Source: Candidatus Melainabacteria bacterium
Lineage (GTDB): Bacteria; Cyanobacteriota; Vampirovibrionia; Gastranaerophilales; Gastranaerophilaceae
DNA length: 64,000 nucleotides
Reading direction: 5' to 3'
Assembly (NCBI GenBank): GCA_003258795.1
Contig: QHMH01000009.1
Coordinates: forward strand, 1-64,000
Positions within the stretch are counted from its first letter, which is position 1. Every line of letters starts with the position of its first letter. A program made the position numbers and the translations under genes. Shown here in pieces: positions 51,672-60,919 of the stretch. The notes beneath the pieces are model-generated. The model did no database searches, was not told the origin of the DNA, and saw only the letters and a program-made list of their open reading frames with translations.

Positions 51672-52857
51672 ATTTCATTTTGCGAAGCGTTTCTCTTTCT
51701 TGAGCTTTCATTTCTTTAATTTTTTGTTTGTAAGCGTTATACTTTTCTTTCTTTTCCGCACGAAGTTTTTGTTTTTCCGCTTTTTTTAATTCTTTTGTAT
51801 GTTTAGCTTTTGCTTTTGCTTCATTATGTACAATTGCAGGGTCTTTAACACCTGTTTGTTTAATTTTATATCCATTTATTGAGATTTGAGTTTTTGCATC
51901 ACTCAAAGAAACAAGCTCCGTGTATTCTCCCTTATAATCAACACTCCACGTACCCAAAAATTTTGGAATACCGCCTGTGTATCCGTAGGCTGTAATTATT
52001 ATGATATCCGGATGTTTAGCACTAAAACCTAAAGGATATACGTCCCAGCGTTTTTCATCTAAATAAAGTCCATAGTAATTTCTCCAATAATATTTAATGG
52101 TTTCTTGAATTTCTGAAAGAAGAATTTTTTCTTGTGTTCTAAAGTTATAAACCCAAACGTTTGTTTGCCAAATACCGTCATATTTGTTACCAATTTTTTC
52201 TTTTACAAGAAGCAAAGTTCCGTCTGGAGAAAAATCTACTGGAGTTAGACTTCTAAAAATTGATTTTTCAGAGAGATCTTTTGAAGTAGAGAGAATTGGT
52301 GTTTTTTCTCTCTTGATAATATTTGCATCTAAAACTCTCTGCACTTCCGGTTTTGATTTTTCCAATTTTATAACATACAAATCTCCTGTCACACAATCGC
52401 TTGCCCCATAGTAATTTGTCACAGGATAAACCAAAATATCCTTATTCGGGGAAACAATTCCTGGAGAAATAAATTCCCTATCATAACCTAATTTTCGTCC
52501 AATTTTTAACTCTGGCGACCCTGGAGGATTGTTGTATTTAACAAGAGAATAAACTGGTTCTGGTGCATATTCTTGTTCCCTAAGTTGCTCTTTTGGAGTT
52601 TCATAACTTGGAATTTTTCTCTCTGCTGTTGTAATATCGGCAGATTCAGCCTCATACTCCTCTCTTGTCATATATCCAGATTTAGGCAAAAGACTTTTTT
52701 CATACTTTTCTTTTTCTTCTTCTCTTAAAATCTTTTGCTCATATTTATAAATATCTTTATCGGTATAAACTTGCGGAGTTTTGTCAAATCCATAAAATTC
52801 TGGAGGATGAAAAGATACAAGAGCTGCCGCAATTACTATAAAAAGGGCGAAAATCAT
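51670..52857 (-). CDS. Envelope-anchored protein with a beta-propeller-like region
   Basis: 395 residues. An N-terminal hydrophobic helix (MIFALFIVIAAALVSF) is a signal anchor or signal peptide; a Glu/Lys/Tyr-rich linker follows to about 110. The middle (about 125-320) has repeated strands of propeller type (SPNKDILVYPV, TPVDFSPDGTLLLVKE, YPLGFSAKHPDIIIITA). The last 60 residues are a Lys-rich coiled coil. Not recognised as a family. Its start overlaps the stop of the NarL-type regulator (ATGA-like), so it may be a target or sensor of that system. Confidence 0.55.
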   Translation of the reverse strand: MIFALFIVIAAALVSFHPPEFYGFDKTPQVYTDKDIYKYEQKILREEEKEKYEKSLLPKSGYMTREEYEAESADITTAERKIPSYETPKEQLREQEYAPEPVYSLVKYNNPPGSPELKIGRKLGYDREFISPGIVSPNKDILVYPVTNYYGASDCVTGDLYVIKLEKSKPEVQRVLDANIIKREKTPILSTSKDLSEKSIFRSLTPVDFSPDGTLLLVKEKIGNKYDGIWQTNVWVYNFRTQEKILLSEIQETIKYYWRNYYGLYLDEKRWDVYPLGFSAKHPDIIIITAYGYTGGIPKFLGTWSVDYKGEYTELVSLSDAKTQISINGYKIKQTGVKDPAIVHNEAKAKAKHTKELKKAEKQKLRAEKKEKYNAYKQKIKEMKAQERETLRKMK

Positions 52858-53522
52858 ACTATTCCTTCTTTTAGAGCTAAAATTGCCGCTTTAGTTCTAT
52901 CATCGACATAGAGTTTTTGCAAAATGCTATGAACATGGGCTTTTGCCGTTGCCTTTGCAATAACGAGTCTGTCTGCAATTTGAGAATTTGATAATCCTTC
53001 AACAATCAATGACAACACTTCCAATTCTCTATCTGTCAAATCATACATATTAGTTTTTTCTTTAGTTTCAACAGACTCTTCTTGTTCAGAAGGTGTGTTT
53101 CTTTGAATATTTGACAAGACTAATCTTGCAATATTTGGATCAATCCATGCAATACCTTCTTTTACCGCTTTTATGGCATTAACTGTTTGCTCTGGATTTG
53201 CACCTTTCATAATATAACCATCGGCACCTGCCTTAAAGCTTGCAAATACGTCGTCTTCGTTATCTCTTGACGTAAAAATCAAAACTTTCAAATCTGGGTT
53301 AAAGGCTTTAATTCTTTTTGTTGCTTCGATACCGTCAATATTTGGAAGTCCAATATCCATAAGTATTACATCAGGCAACAATTCTTTTGCTTTTTCTACG
53401 CCAGACAAACCGTCTTCTGCTTCCGCAATTAAAGAAACACCTTCTGCCTGTTCCAAAACAAGAGAAAGTCCCATTCTTGTCATTACATGATCTTCTATCA
53501 ATAAAACTCTAATATCTTTCAT
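52854..53522 (-). CDS. NarL/LuxR-type response regulator
   Basis: 222 residues. Receiver domain with D11 pocket, phosphoacceptor D56 (ILMDIGLP) and K106-type switch (YIMKGA), a Glu/Ser/Thr linker, and a LuxR HTH (about 155-215: LTDRELEVLSLIVEGLSNSQIADRL). DNA-binding transcriptional regulator; likely partner of the histidine kinase 13 bp upstream. Confidence 0.92.
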   Translation of the reverse strand: MKDIRVLLIEDHVMTRMGLSLVLEQAEGVSLIAEAEDGLSGVEKAKELLPDVILMDIGLPNIDGIEATKRIKAFNPDLKVLIFTSRDNEDDVFASFKAGADGYIMKGANPEQTVNAIKAVKEGIAWIDPNIARLVLSNIQRNTPSEQEESVETKEKTNMYDLTDRELEVLSLIVEGLSNSQIADRLVIAKATAKAHVHSILQKLYVDDRTKAAILALKEGIV

Positions 53523-53535
53523 TTGACTATTCTCC

Positions 53536-55077
53536 TCATTTTTCTCTTTTCACTTCTGTTAGTAAAAATGAGAATTGACTGCCCTTATTAACCTTACTTT
53601 CAAGCCAAATTTTTCCGCCATGAGCCTCTATTATCTGACGTGAAAGGTATAAACCAAGTCCCGTTCCTGTTGAACGTTTTTTATTTGTTCCTTGAGAAAA
53701 TCTTTTGAACATATTTGGAACATCCTCTGCTGGAATTCCATTTCCGTTATCTGTCACAGAGAAAATAACATCGCCTTCTTTTTCACTCACATCGATTTTG
53801 ACTTTACCGCCATGATTTGTATATTTTACTGCATTAGCACAAAGGTTTAATATTACTCTTCTTATTTCACTTCTATCGGCATTTATTATCAAATCATCCG
53901 GTTGTAAATTAAGTTCAAATTCAATATTTTTAGCTTCTGCAAGTGGTTCTACTTCTCTGTACACTTGATTTACCAAAGTATTGAGTGAAAAATCAGTTTT
54001 GCAAAGATTTAATTTACCTGCCTCATACCTATAAACTTCAAGCAAAGCATTAACTAATCCCAATAAATCTTCATTGCTTTTTTTCATTGTAGACAAAAGC
54101 AGGGTTTGTTTCTCATCCAATTTTCCTAAAGACCCATCCAAGAAAAACTTAAGAGTTTGTATTGCTGCCATAAGAGGGGTTCTCATATCATGAGTTAGAG
54201 TTGCAATAAAATCTTCTCTCAATCTTTCTGTTTCTTTTTGAACACTTATATCTCTTATTACACCAACATATTTTCTATGTTCTTCTATTTTATCTGTTTC
54301 AATGAATGCGAAGTTTATCTCTACTGGGATTTTTTTATCTCTCAAACTGTTTAGTAAGTAGCAATCCTTAAGAAAAATTTCTGGTTCTTCTTTCAAAGCT
54401 TCCTTAAATTTTTCTTTATGTTCACAGTGAGAAATATTTGAAAAACTCATATTCAAAAGATTTGCTTCAGAAAGTCCAACCATATTTTCTGTTGCAGGGT
54501 TAACGCTTTCTATTTTTCCTTTTTCGTTAATAATGATTATTCCGTCTGCACAATAATTGATAATTCCTGATAGTTTCGAGTTTGTACTAACTAAATCTGC
54601 TGTTTTTTGTGCAACGAGTTCTTCAAGGTTGTGTGAATACTGCTCAAGTTTTTTGTTTGCTACATCAAGTTCATCGACTTTTTGTTTCAATTGTGAGATA
54701 AGATCGCTTCTTTCAATACCGTTTCTGATATTTAAAATTAAATCATCATTATCCCATGGTTTTTCAATATATTTATAAAGTCCGACTTCGTTTATTGCTT
54801 TAATAGCATTCTCTTTATCTGCATATCCTGTAAGCAAAATCATACTGATTTCAGGATAGAGCTTTTTTGCAGCGGAAAGAAATTCAAAGCCATTCATTTC
54901 AGGCATCAAAAAATCAGACAAAATCAAGTCTGGTTTTTCATCTTTTATAAATTTTAAAGCCTCTAATGGACTATTAAAATAATGGGCATTAGAAAAGCCC
55001 TCTACCTTTAGTAATGTTTTTAAAGCTGATGTTACAATTTTATCATCATCGACTACAACTATATTTTTTGAATTCAT
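53536..55077 (-). CDS. Hybrid sensor: receiver-PAS-histidine kinase
   Basis: 513 residues. An N-terminal receiver (D55 in ILSDFLMPEMNG, K107) precedes a coiled coil (about 125-165), a PAS domain (about 170-280) and a HisKA/HATPase core with H296 (THDMRTP), the N box (NLCANAVKY) and G boxes (DNGNGIP, GTGLGLYLS). No membrane helix, so it senses a cytosolic signal. The ATG at 55077 follows GGGGTAGAA; the frame extends 14 codons further. A receiver placed before the kinase suggests input from another kinase. Confidence 0.92.
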   Translation of the reverse strand: MNSKNIVVVDDDKIVTSALKTLLKVEGFSNAHYFNSPLEALKFIKDEKPDLILSDFLMPEMNGFEFLSAAKKLYPEISMILLTGYADKENAIKAINEVGLYKYIEKPWDNDDLILNIRNGIERSDLISQLKQKVDELDVANKKLEQYSHNLEELVAQKTADLVSTNSKLSGIINYCADGIIIINEKGKIESVNPATENMVGLSEANLLNMSFSNISHCEHKEKFKEALKEEPEIFLKDCYLLNSLRDKKIPVEINFAFIETDKIEEHRKYVGVIRDISVQKETERLREDFIATLTHDMRTPLMAAIQTLKFFLDGSLGKLDEKQTLLLSTMKKSNEDLLGLVNALLEVYRYEAGKLNLCKTDFSLNTLVNQVYREVEPLAEAKNIEFELNLQPDDLIINADRSEIRRVILNLCANAVKYTNHGGKVKIDVSEKEGDVIFSVTDNGNGIPAEDVPNMFKRFSQGTNKKRSTGTGLGLYLSRQIIEAHGGKIWLESKVNKGSQFSFLLTEVKREK

Positions 55078-55167
55078 TTCTACCCCAAATAAAAAAGTGA
55101 AGAATGCTACCCGATACATTTTACTTCACTTTTTCATTAAGGACAAGTTTATAACAATTTCGAAATA

Positions 55168-56037
55168 TTAGTATTCCAAATTCATTTGAGAGAATTGAAC
55201 GATTTTATTTTTTCCTCTCTTTTTAGCGTTGTACAAAGCATGTTCTGCATATCTGATAACAGTGTTAACATCTTCTTCAACATTTTCAAAACATGGATAA
55301 GTTGAAATACCACCAGAAATTGTAATTGGATGTCTTTCTTCTTCTCCGGCAGGAATAAATTCCATTTTTTCAATGCTTCTTCTAAATCTTTCTGCAAACA
55401 AGAATGCATTTTCTTCCGAGGTGTTAGGAAGAACAACCAAAAATTCTTCATCACCATATCTTGTCAAGATATCTTCCATTCTAACCAAAGATTTTAATTT
55501 GTCTGCGATAGAACGGAGAAGGATATCACCCCAGTCATATCCGTACATATCGTTAACAACTTTGAAATAGTCGATATCGAATAAAAGACAAGACAAGCTT
55601 GTTTTGTGACGTTTTGCACGAGAGATTTCTGCTGCAAAACGTTCTTGTAAATAAAATCTGTTGTGCAATCCTGTCAATGAATCTGTCGTAGATACAACTG
55701 ACAAAGTATCTTGGAGAGATTTTGTTTTCAAAAGAGCTTTTGCTCTTACCAAAAGTTCTGATTTGTCGAGTGGCAATTTTATATAATCATAACTTGTTGC
55801 TCTTACAGTCAATTCAGGAACTTTTTCAATGAACAAAATTGGACAATTCAATTTTGTAGTCATAAGAAAATCTTTTATATCAACTCCTTGGTTAATAACA
55901 ACCAAACTTGGTTTGATTTTTGTATATTCTTTAATTTGCTCAACTGGTTCAATTCTAACGTTGGCTTCATCTACATCGGAAAGCATTTCAGATAATGCTT
56001 TAGCATCCGTATCAGAATAAATTACTATATTTTGCAT
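55168..56037 (-). CDS. Degenerate-receiver GGDEF protein
   Basis: 289 residues. Residues 1-105 have receiver shape but the phosphoacceptor Asp is N49 and the acidic pair is altered; K87 remains. Residues 115-280 are a GGDEF domain with the I-site RMED (186-189) exactly 5 residues before the signature, which reads GDEEF (195-199) and not GGDEF/GGEEF. It may make c-di-GMP weakly or only bind it. Strong GGAGAG Shine-Dalgarno before the ATG at 56037; the frame extends 18 codons. No EAL or PilZ gene is nearby. Confidence 0.88.
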   Translation of the reverse strand: MQNIVIYSDTDAKALSEMLSDVDEANVRIEPVEQIKEYTKIKPSLVVINQGVDIKDFLMTTKLNCPILFIEKVPELTVRATSYDYIKLPLDKSELLVRAKALLKTKSLQDTLSVVSTTDSLTGLHNRFYLQERFAAEISRAKRHKTSLSCLLFDIDYFKVVNDMYGYDWGDILLRSIADKLKSLVRMEDILTRYGDEEFLVVLPNTSEENAFLFAERFRRSIEKMEFIPAGEEERHPITISGGISTYPCFENVEEDVNTVIRYAEHALYNAKKRGKNKIVQFSQMNLEY

Positions 56038-56127
56038 CAACTCTCTCCTTCTTTTAATACGGATTTTAGCAAAAATCATCAAAAAAAGCAATAGAGATAA
56101 AATTTTTCCGATTTTTATTATTTGAGT

Positions 56128-56133
56128 TATAAT
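56128..56133 (+). promoter_or_regulatory. -10 box of waaA, six nt before ATG
   Basis: A perfect TATAAT followed by exactly 6 nt and ATG. No good -35 and no Shine-Dalgarno. Predicted start lies at the ATG. Confidence 0.5.
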
Positions 56134-56139
56134 AAGACT

Positions 56140-57366
56140 ATGATTTATGGTATTTTATCTGATATATTATCTTTAATTATTCTTCCAGTATGGATTATTG
56201 CAGGAGTATTTAAACCAAAACTTTTGAAGGGATTGAAGGAGAAAATGGGATTTTATCCAAAATTTGATTTCAATTCACCGATTGTTTTTTATGGTGTTTC
56301 GGTTGGGGAAGTTCTTGCAATAGAAAATTTGATAAAAAAAGTTAAGGAAATATTTCCATCACAACAAATTGTTGTTATGACCGGAACTGCAACTGGACAG
56401 GAAATCGCAAAGAAAAAACTTTCGAATACAGTTGATTTTATAACTTACTTTCCGCTTGATTTTCCAATCTTTGTAAAAAGAATGATAAAAAAAATAAATC
56501 CAAAAATCGTTTTTATTGCAGAAACAGAGCTTTGGCCAAATTTCGCTTACTTAACAAAGAAAAACAATATTAAAACATTTATTATCAATGCAAGGCTTTC
56601 TGATAGGACTTTCAATTCTTATAAAAAACTCAAATTTCTTTTTAAGCCTGTGTTAAAAAACTATACGAGCATATTTCCTCAAAGCAGACAGGACTGTGAA
56701 AAATTTATAACTTTGGGTGCAGATAAAAACACAACGAAGATTATGGGGAATTTAAAATTTGATATAAAAAGACCTGACATCTCAACTCTTGATATACAGA
56801 AGCATACTCCGACAATAATTGCAGGTAGCACGCACACTGGCGAAGATGAAATTATTCTTGACAGTTTTGTTGAACTAAAAAAAGAGATAGAAGATTTAAA
56901 ATTGTTAATAGCACCTCGACATTTAGAAAGATGTGAAAAGGTTTTCAAACTTATGACAAAAACAGGTTTGAAATGCAAGCTACGTTCTCAAAAAGATTAC
57001 GATGCAGACATTATACTAATTGACACAACTGGAGAGCTTGGCAAGTTGTATTCAATTTGTGATGTTGCATTTATTGGTGGAAGTTTTAACAAAACTGGTG
57101 GACACAATCCACTTGAAGCTACGGTGTTTGCAAAACCTGTAATCTCAGGAAAATGTATCCACAATTTTAAAGATATCTATGCAATTCTTACAAATTGTAA
57201 TGCAGCGAAAGTTGTTAATACAAAGGATGAGTTGACAGAAGAGTTAAGACATTTGCTTACTGACAAAACCTACTATGATGATGCCGTAAGTAAGTGTGAA
57301 AAGGTTTTTGAAGAAAATGCAGGAGCCTTGAAGTTTGTAACAGATGTTTTACAAACTATTATTTAA
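56140..57366 (+). CDS. waaA: 3-deoxy-D-manno-octulosonic acid (Kdo) transferase
   Basis: Adds Kdo to lipid A at the inner membrane; evidence for a lipopolysaccharide outer membrane. One N-terminal membrane helix, then GT-B glycosyltransferase folds: HSVGE-type VSVGEVLAIE, TGTATGQEIA, TELWPNF, IAGSTHTGED and the acceptor/donor segment GGSFNKTGGHNPLEA. 408 residues from ATG 56140; the TTG at 56122 lies inside the promoter. Confidence 0.93.
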   Translation: MIYGILSDILSLIILPVWIIAGVFKPKLLKGLKEKMGFYPKFDFNSPIVFYGVSVGEVLAIENLIKKVKEIFPSQQIVVMTGTATGQEIAKKKLSNTVDFITYFPLDFPIFVKRMIKKINPKIVFIAETELWPNFAYLTKKNNIKTFIINARLSDRTFNSYKKLKFLFKPVLKNYTSIFPQSRQDCEKFITLGADKNTTKIMGNLKFDIKRPDISTLDIQKHTPTIIAGSTHTGEDEIILDSFVELKKEIEDLKLLIAPRHLERCEKVFKLMTKTGLKCKLRSQKDYDADIILIDTTGELGKLYSICDVAFIGGSFNKTGGHNPLEATVFAKPVISGKCIHNFKDIYAILTNCNAAKVVNTKDELTEELRHLLTDKTYYDDAVSKCEKVFEENAGALKFVTDVLQTII

Positions 57367-57409
57367 ATTATTTGTTTATCGGAAAATATATACCGAAGGA
57401 AGGTAGATT

Positions 57410-58411
57410 ATGGCAAAAACAGTTTATTTGGGAATTGACGTAGGCTCGGTTACAACAAAGCTTACGCTTGTCGATGAAAATGGAAAATACGTTGACGGTT
57501 ATATGTTAAGAACAGCAGGGAAACCTGTTATGGCAGTTCAATCTGGGCTTAAACATTTAATGGGAACCGCAAAAGAAGAATATAGCGTTGAAGGTGTTGG
57601 GACAACAGGTAGCGGAAGAAACCTTGCGGGAGCTTTGGTTGGTGCAGATGTAATTAAAAACGAAATTACAGCCCATGCCGTTGCAGCAAGTACTTATGTT
57701 GAAGGCGTTCAGACTATTCTTGAAATCGGTGGACAGGATAGTAAAATCATTATCTTAAGAGATGGTATTGTTACAGACTTTGCAATGAACACAGTTTGTG
57801 CTGCCGGTACAGGAAGTTTTCTTGATCAACAAGCTAACAGATTGAATGTTCCTATTGAAATCTTCGGAGAAACTGCTTTGAAATCAGAAAACCCTGCAAG
57901 AATTGCCGGTCGTTGCGGTGTTTTTGCAGAAAGTGACCTTATCCACAAACAGCAATTGGGATATCCTGTTGAGGATTTATTGTATGGACTTTGTCAAGCG
58001 CTTGTAAGAAACTACTTAAGCAATTTGGCTTTGGGTAAAGAACTTTTGCCAACTGTATCTTTCCAAGGTGGGGTTGCAACAAATGTCGGCATGGTTAAAG
58101 CTTTTGAAGAAGCTCTCGGAACTAAAGTAGTTGTTCCTGAAAACCACCAACTTATGGGTGCTTTAGGAGCTTCTCTTTTAGCGATGGAAAATCACCACTA
58201 CACTAATAAACCAACCATATTCAAGGGCTGGTCTATTGGGGATATGCACTTTAATTCTATTACTTGCGACTGCAATGGTTGCGCTAACAATTGTGAAATT
58301 GTAACTATTGTAGAAAGTGATGAGGTTCAACACGTTGAAAGAGTTGAAGATATTAAAGGTAACATCATTGCTCGTTGGGGTTCAACTTGCGGAAAGTATT
58401 CAATCGGTTAA
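57410..58411 (+). CDS. 2-hydroxyacyl-CoA dehydratase activase-type ATPase (BadF/HgdC family)
   Basis: ASKHA-fold ATPase that uses ATP to drive an electron from its 4Fe-4S cluster into a dehydratase or reductase. DVGSVTTKL (phosphate 1), GTGSFLDQQ, and the cluster cysteines CAAGTGSF and GRCGVFAESD at a dimer interface. The C-terminus carries an extra CDCNGCANNCEI cluster, seen in some family members. 333 residues. No dehydratase subunits lie beside it, so the partner is unknown; the following genes are unrelated. Confidence 0.88.
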   Translation: MAKTVYLGIDVGSVTTKLTLVDENGKYVDGYMLRTAGKPVMAVQSGLKHLMGTAKEEYSVEGVGTTGSGRNLAGALVGADVIKNEITAHAVAASTYVEGVQTILEIGGQDSKIIILRDGIVTDFAMNTVCAAGTGSFLDQQANRLNVPIEIFGETALKSENPARIAGRCGVFAESDLIHKQQLGYPVEDLLYGLCQALVRNYLSNLALGKELLPTVSFQGGVATNVGMVKAFEEALGTKVVVPENHQLMGALGASLLAMENHHYTNKPTIFKGWSIGDMHFNSITCDCNGCANNCEIVTIVESDEVQHVERVEDIKGNIIARWGSTCGKYSIG

Positions 58412-58422
58412 GGGACAATATT

Positions 58423-58860
58423 ATGAAAATTAAAACAGACTTTGAACACAATGGAAATATTCCTTCAAAATACACTTGCGATGGAGATGACAAGGCTCCT
58501 ATTTTGAATATTCTTGATGTTCCAAAAGATGCTAAGGAACTTGTACTTATTGTCGATGATCCAGATGCGCCAATGGGACTTTGGGTTCATTGGATTTTGT
58601 ACAATATCAGTCCTGATGTAGGGGTTATTGACAACGACAATTTACCGAGTGGTGTAAAACAGGGCATGACAAATTTTGGTAGATTGGGTTGGGGTGGACC
58701 TTGTCCGCCTGACGGCATGCACAGATATTTCTTCAAATTGTATGCACTCGACACTTCTCTAAACTTGAAAGAGGGCTTAAATAAAAAAGAGCTTGAAGAA
58801 AAAATTAAAAATCATATCATAGAAAAAACAGAACTAATTGGACTTTATAAAAGAATTTAA
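58423..58860 (+). CDS. PEBP/YbhB-family phosphatidylethanolamine-binding protein
   Basis: 145 residues with the YbhB signatures DGDDKAPILN, DDPDAPMGLWVHWI and GGPCPPDGMHRYFFKLYALD. Cytosolic small-ligand-binding fold; bacterial role unclear. The ATG at 58423 follows AAGGG; the frame extends 16 codons upstream into the activase gene. Possibly cotranscribed with it (11-bp gap). Confidence 0.9.
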   Translation: MKIKTDFEHNGNIPSKYTCDGDDKAPILNILDVPKDAKELVLIVDDPDAPMGLWVHWILYNISPDVGVIDNDNLPSGVKQGMTNFGRLGWGGPCPPDGMHRYFFKLYALDTSLNLKEGLNKKELEEKIKNHIIEKTELIGLYKRI

Positions 58861-58897
58861 TTTGATTAAATTTGATTAAAAAATCGGATAAAAATAG

Positions 58898-58923
58898 GGC
58901 GGATGAAAAATTTTTCATCCGCC
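58898..58923. terminator. Bidirectional terminator
   Basis: 13-nt perfect arms meeting at A5/T5, between convergent genes. Confidence 0.8.
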
Positions 58924-58937
58924 TTAAATTTTCTATA

Positions 58938-59210
58938 TTACATATTTTCTTTTTGTTGTTGAAAGCATTCTTTACAATAAACTTCTTTGCCTTCTATTGG
59001 TTTAAATGGAACTTTTGTTTCCTTACCGCATTTTGAGCAAATTGCGTCATGTAACTTTCTTTTGTGATTTTTCTTGTGAGCCTTTCTGCATGCAGCACAT
59101 CTTTTTGGTTTGTTAAGAAGTCCTCTTTCAGCATAGAACTGTTGTTCACCTTCTGTAAAAACAAATTCACAGCCACATTCTTCACAAATGAGTTTTTCGT
59201 CTTCGTACAT
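58938..59210 (-). CDS. Zinc-ribbon protein
   Basis: 90 residues. Two Cys4 zinc sites: CEECGCEFVFTEGEQQFYAERGLLNKPKRCAACR, and CSKCGKETKVPFKPIEGKEVYCKECF. Basic linker KAHKKNHKRK between them. Matches the conserved small zinc-ribbon family of many phyla; probably nucleic-acid binding. Function unproven. Confidence 0.85.
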   Translation of the reverse strand: MYEDEKLICEECGCEFVFTEGEQQFYAERGLLNKPKRCAACRKAHKKNHKRKLHDAICSKCGKETKVPFKPIEGKEVYCKECFQQQKENM

Positions 59211-59266
59211 TTTTTCTCTCCTGACTTAAATAATCTGTCCGAAATTATATTTCGTTTTAAGCCATT

Positions 59267-59935
59267 TTATATCCTTTTTGAAATTTTTGCAAGTTTTATA
59301 AATTCCTTAACGGAATTTACAGGAACAGCAAATCCAATACCGATATTTGACTTGTTATTGTCAGGATTGTAGATAGATTGACTTATACCAATAACTTCTC
59401 CATCAGAATTTACAATTGGCCCACCAGAATTTCCAGGGTTAATCGCAGCGTCGGTTTGTATTTTATTTTTAGAATAATCAATTCTTGACACGATGCCTTC
59501 TGTAAGCGTGCCGGAGAAACCAAAAGGATTTCCTATCGCAAGAACTTTTTGCCCAACTTTAATCTTTTCAGAATTTCCGAGCGAAATTGGGTTTAATCTT
59601 TCTTTTGAATTGATTTTTATTAGAGCTAAATCTCCGCCAAAAACAGAAATAACGCTACCTTTGTACATTTTACCCGTATTAAGAGTTACATCTATATCTT
59701 TTGCGCCTTCAACAACATGCGAGCTTGTGAGAATTACACCATTAACCCCTATTATGCAACCTGTTCCACTTGAGATTCCATAAGGTAATTGAGCATCAAT
59801 AGTTACTATCGATGGGGAGATTTTTTCGTATATTTTTATAGTTCTCTCCTCTGCAATATCGTATGAAAATGCAGATGCAGAAAATATTTGTAAAAACAAA
59901 AATACACCGATAATAAACCTTGATACTTTGTCCAT
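59267..59935 (-). CDS. Trypsin-like serine protease without PDZ domain (HtrA-like)
   Basis: 222 residues with a signal peptide (MDKVSRFIIGVFLFLQIFSASAFSYD). Catalytic triad: His in SSHVV, Asp in GGDLALIK, Ser in NPGNSGGP. Acts in the periplasm or outside. Unlike DegP it ends right after the protease domain with no PDZ. The ATG at 59935 follows GGGGGGA; the frame extends 8 codons. Confidence 0.93.
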   Translation of the reverse strand: MDKVSRFIIGVFLFLQIFSASAFSYDIAEERTIKIYEKISPSIVTIDAQLPYGISSGTGCIIGVNGVILTSSHVVEGAKDIDVTLNTGKMYKGSVISVFGGDLALIKINSKERLNPISLGNSEKIKVGQKVLAIGNPFGFSGTLTEGIVSRIDYSKNKIQTDAAINPGNSGGPIVNSDGEVIGISQSIYNPDNNKSNIGIGFAVPVNSVKEFIKLAKISKRI

Positions 59936-60084
59936 ATTCCCCCCGTTTTCCACTATCATATTTCACCCATTTTTAAATTTTTGCAATTATTAACCAGTCT
60001 TTTTTTAGATTTATTATTGCAATAATTAAAATGTTAATGATATAATACATACGGATTTATTTTAAAAACAGAAAGGGTATTTAA

Positions 60085-60828
60085 ATGTTTAAAATTGAAA
60101 TGTTCAAACAACACATGGCAGAAAAAAGAGCTCTTAAAGTTATCGCAGGTATCAATAACTTTAACTTTGAAAATGTAAAAAATGTAGTTATGGCAGCAGA
60201 AAAAGCTGGTGCAAGCATGGTTGATATCTGTGCTGATAAACAAATTTTTGATATGGCAAGAGAATTCACAAATCTTCCACTTATCGTATCTTCAATCAAC
60301 CCAATGGATTTGTTCAACGCATTCCAATGGGGTGCTGATGCAATCGAACTTGGAAACTTTGAAGCTTTTGACAGAAGCTTCTCTGCTCAAGAAGTTCTTA
60401 ACCTTGTTCAAGAAACATTAAACCTTCTTGGCGAAAACAAAATCTTCTTCTCAGTTACAATCCCTGGAAACCTTGAAATTGCAGAACAAATCAAACTTGC
60501 TATGCAACTTGAAGAAATGGGTATTGACTTGATTCAAACAGAAGGTTCTAAAAATAGCATGAGCGAAGGTGCTTTGGGTCTTTTAGAAGCAGCTCAAATG
60601 ACATTGGCTCACACAATTGAAATTTCAAGAAACGTTAACATTCCTGTAATGTCAGCATCTGGACTTACTACAACAACTGCTGGTATGGCTTTCGCAGCAG
60701 GTGCAAGCGCTATTGGTGTTGGATCTTGCATTAACAAATTAGGTTCTTACCTTGAAATGACAGCTATGATTTCTAACTTTGTTGAAATCTTGAACAAACA
60801 ATCACACAGATCTGAAATGTTTGTATAA
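60085..60828 (+). CDS. ycf23: Ycf23/DUF561 family protein
   Basis: 247 residues, TIM-barrel-like. KRALKVIAGINNFNFENV, GASMVDICADKQI, SSINPMDLF, DLIQTEG and SGLTTTTAGMAFAAGASAIGVGS match the Ycf23 family of Cyanobacteria and plastids. Function is unproven (often listed with response regulators in algal plastids). A lineage marker. Its own terminator follows. Confidence 0.88.
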   Translation: MFKIEMFKQHMAEKRALKVIAGINNFNFENVKNVVMAAEKAGASMVDICADKQIFDMAREFTNLPLIVSSINPMDLFNAFQWGADAIELGNFEAFDRSFSAQEVLNLVQETLNLLGENKIFFSVTIPGNLEIAEQIKLAMQLEEMGIDLIQTEGSKNSMSEGALGLLEAAQMTLAHTIEISRNVNIPVMSASGLTTTTAGMAFAAGASAIGVGSCINKLGSYLEMTAMISNFVEILNKQSHRSEMFV

Positions 60829-60855
60829 TTTCAATAGTTTGATTTTATAATGATT

Positions 60856-60890
60856 TAAGGCGTTTCAAACAATATGTTTGAAACGCCTTA
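60856..60890. terminator. Bidirectional terminator, 15-bp stem
   Basis: Arms 60856-60870 and 60876-60890, perfect, loop of 5 nt, between convergent ycf23 and tgt. Confidence 0.85.
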
Positions 60891-60919
60891 ATAATTTACC
60901 CAACTTTATCTACAACAAT

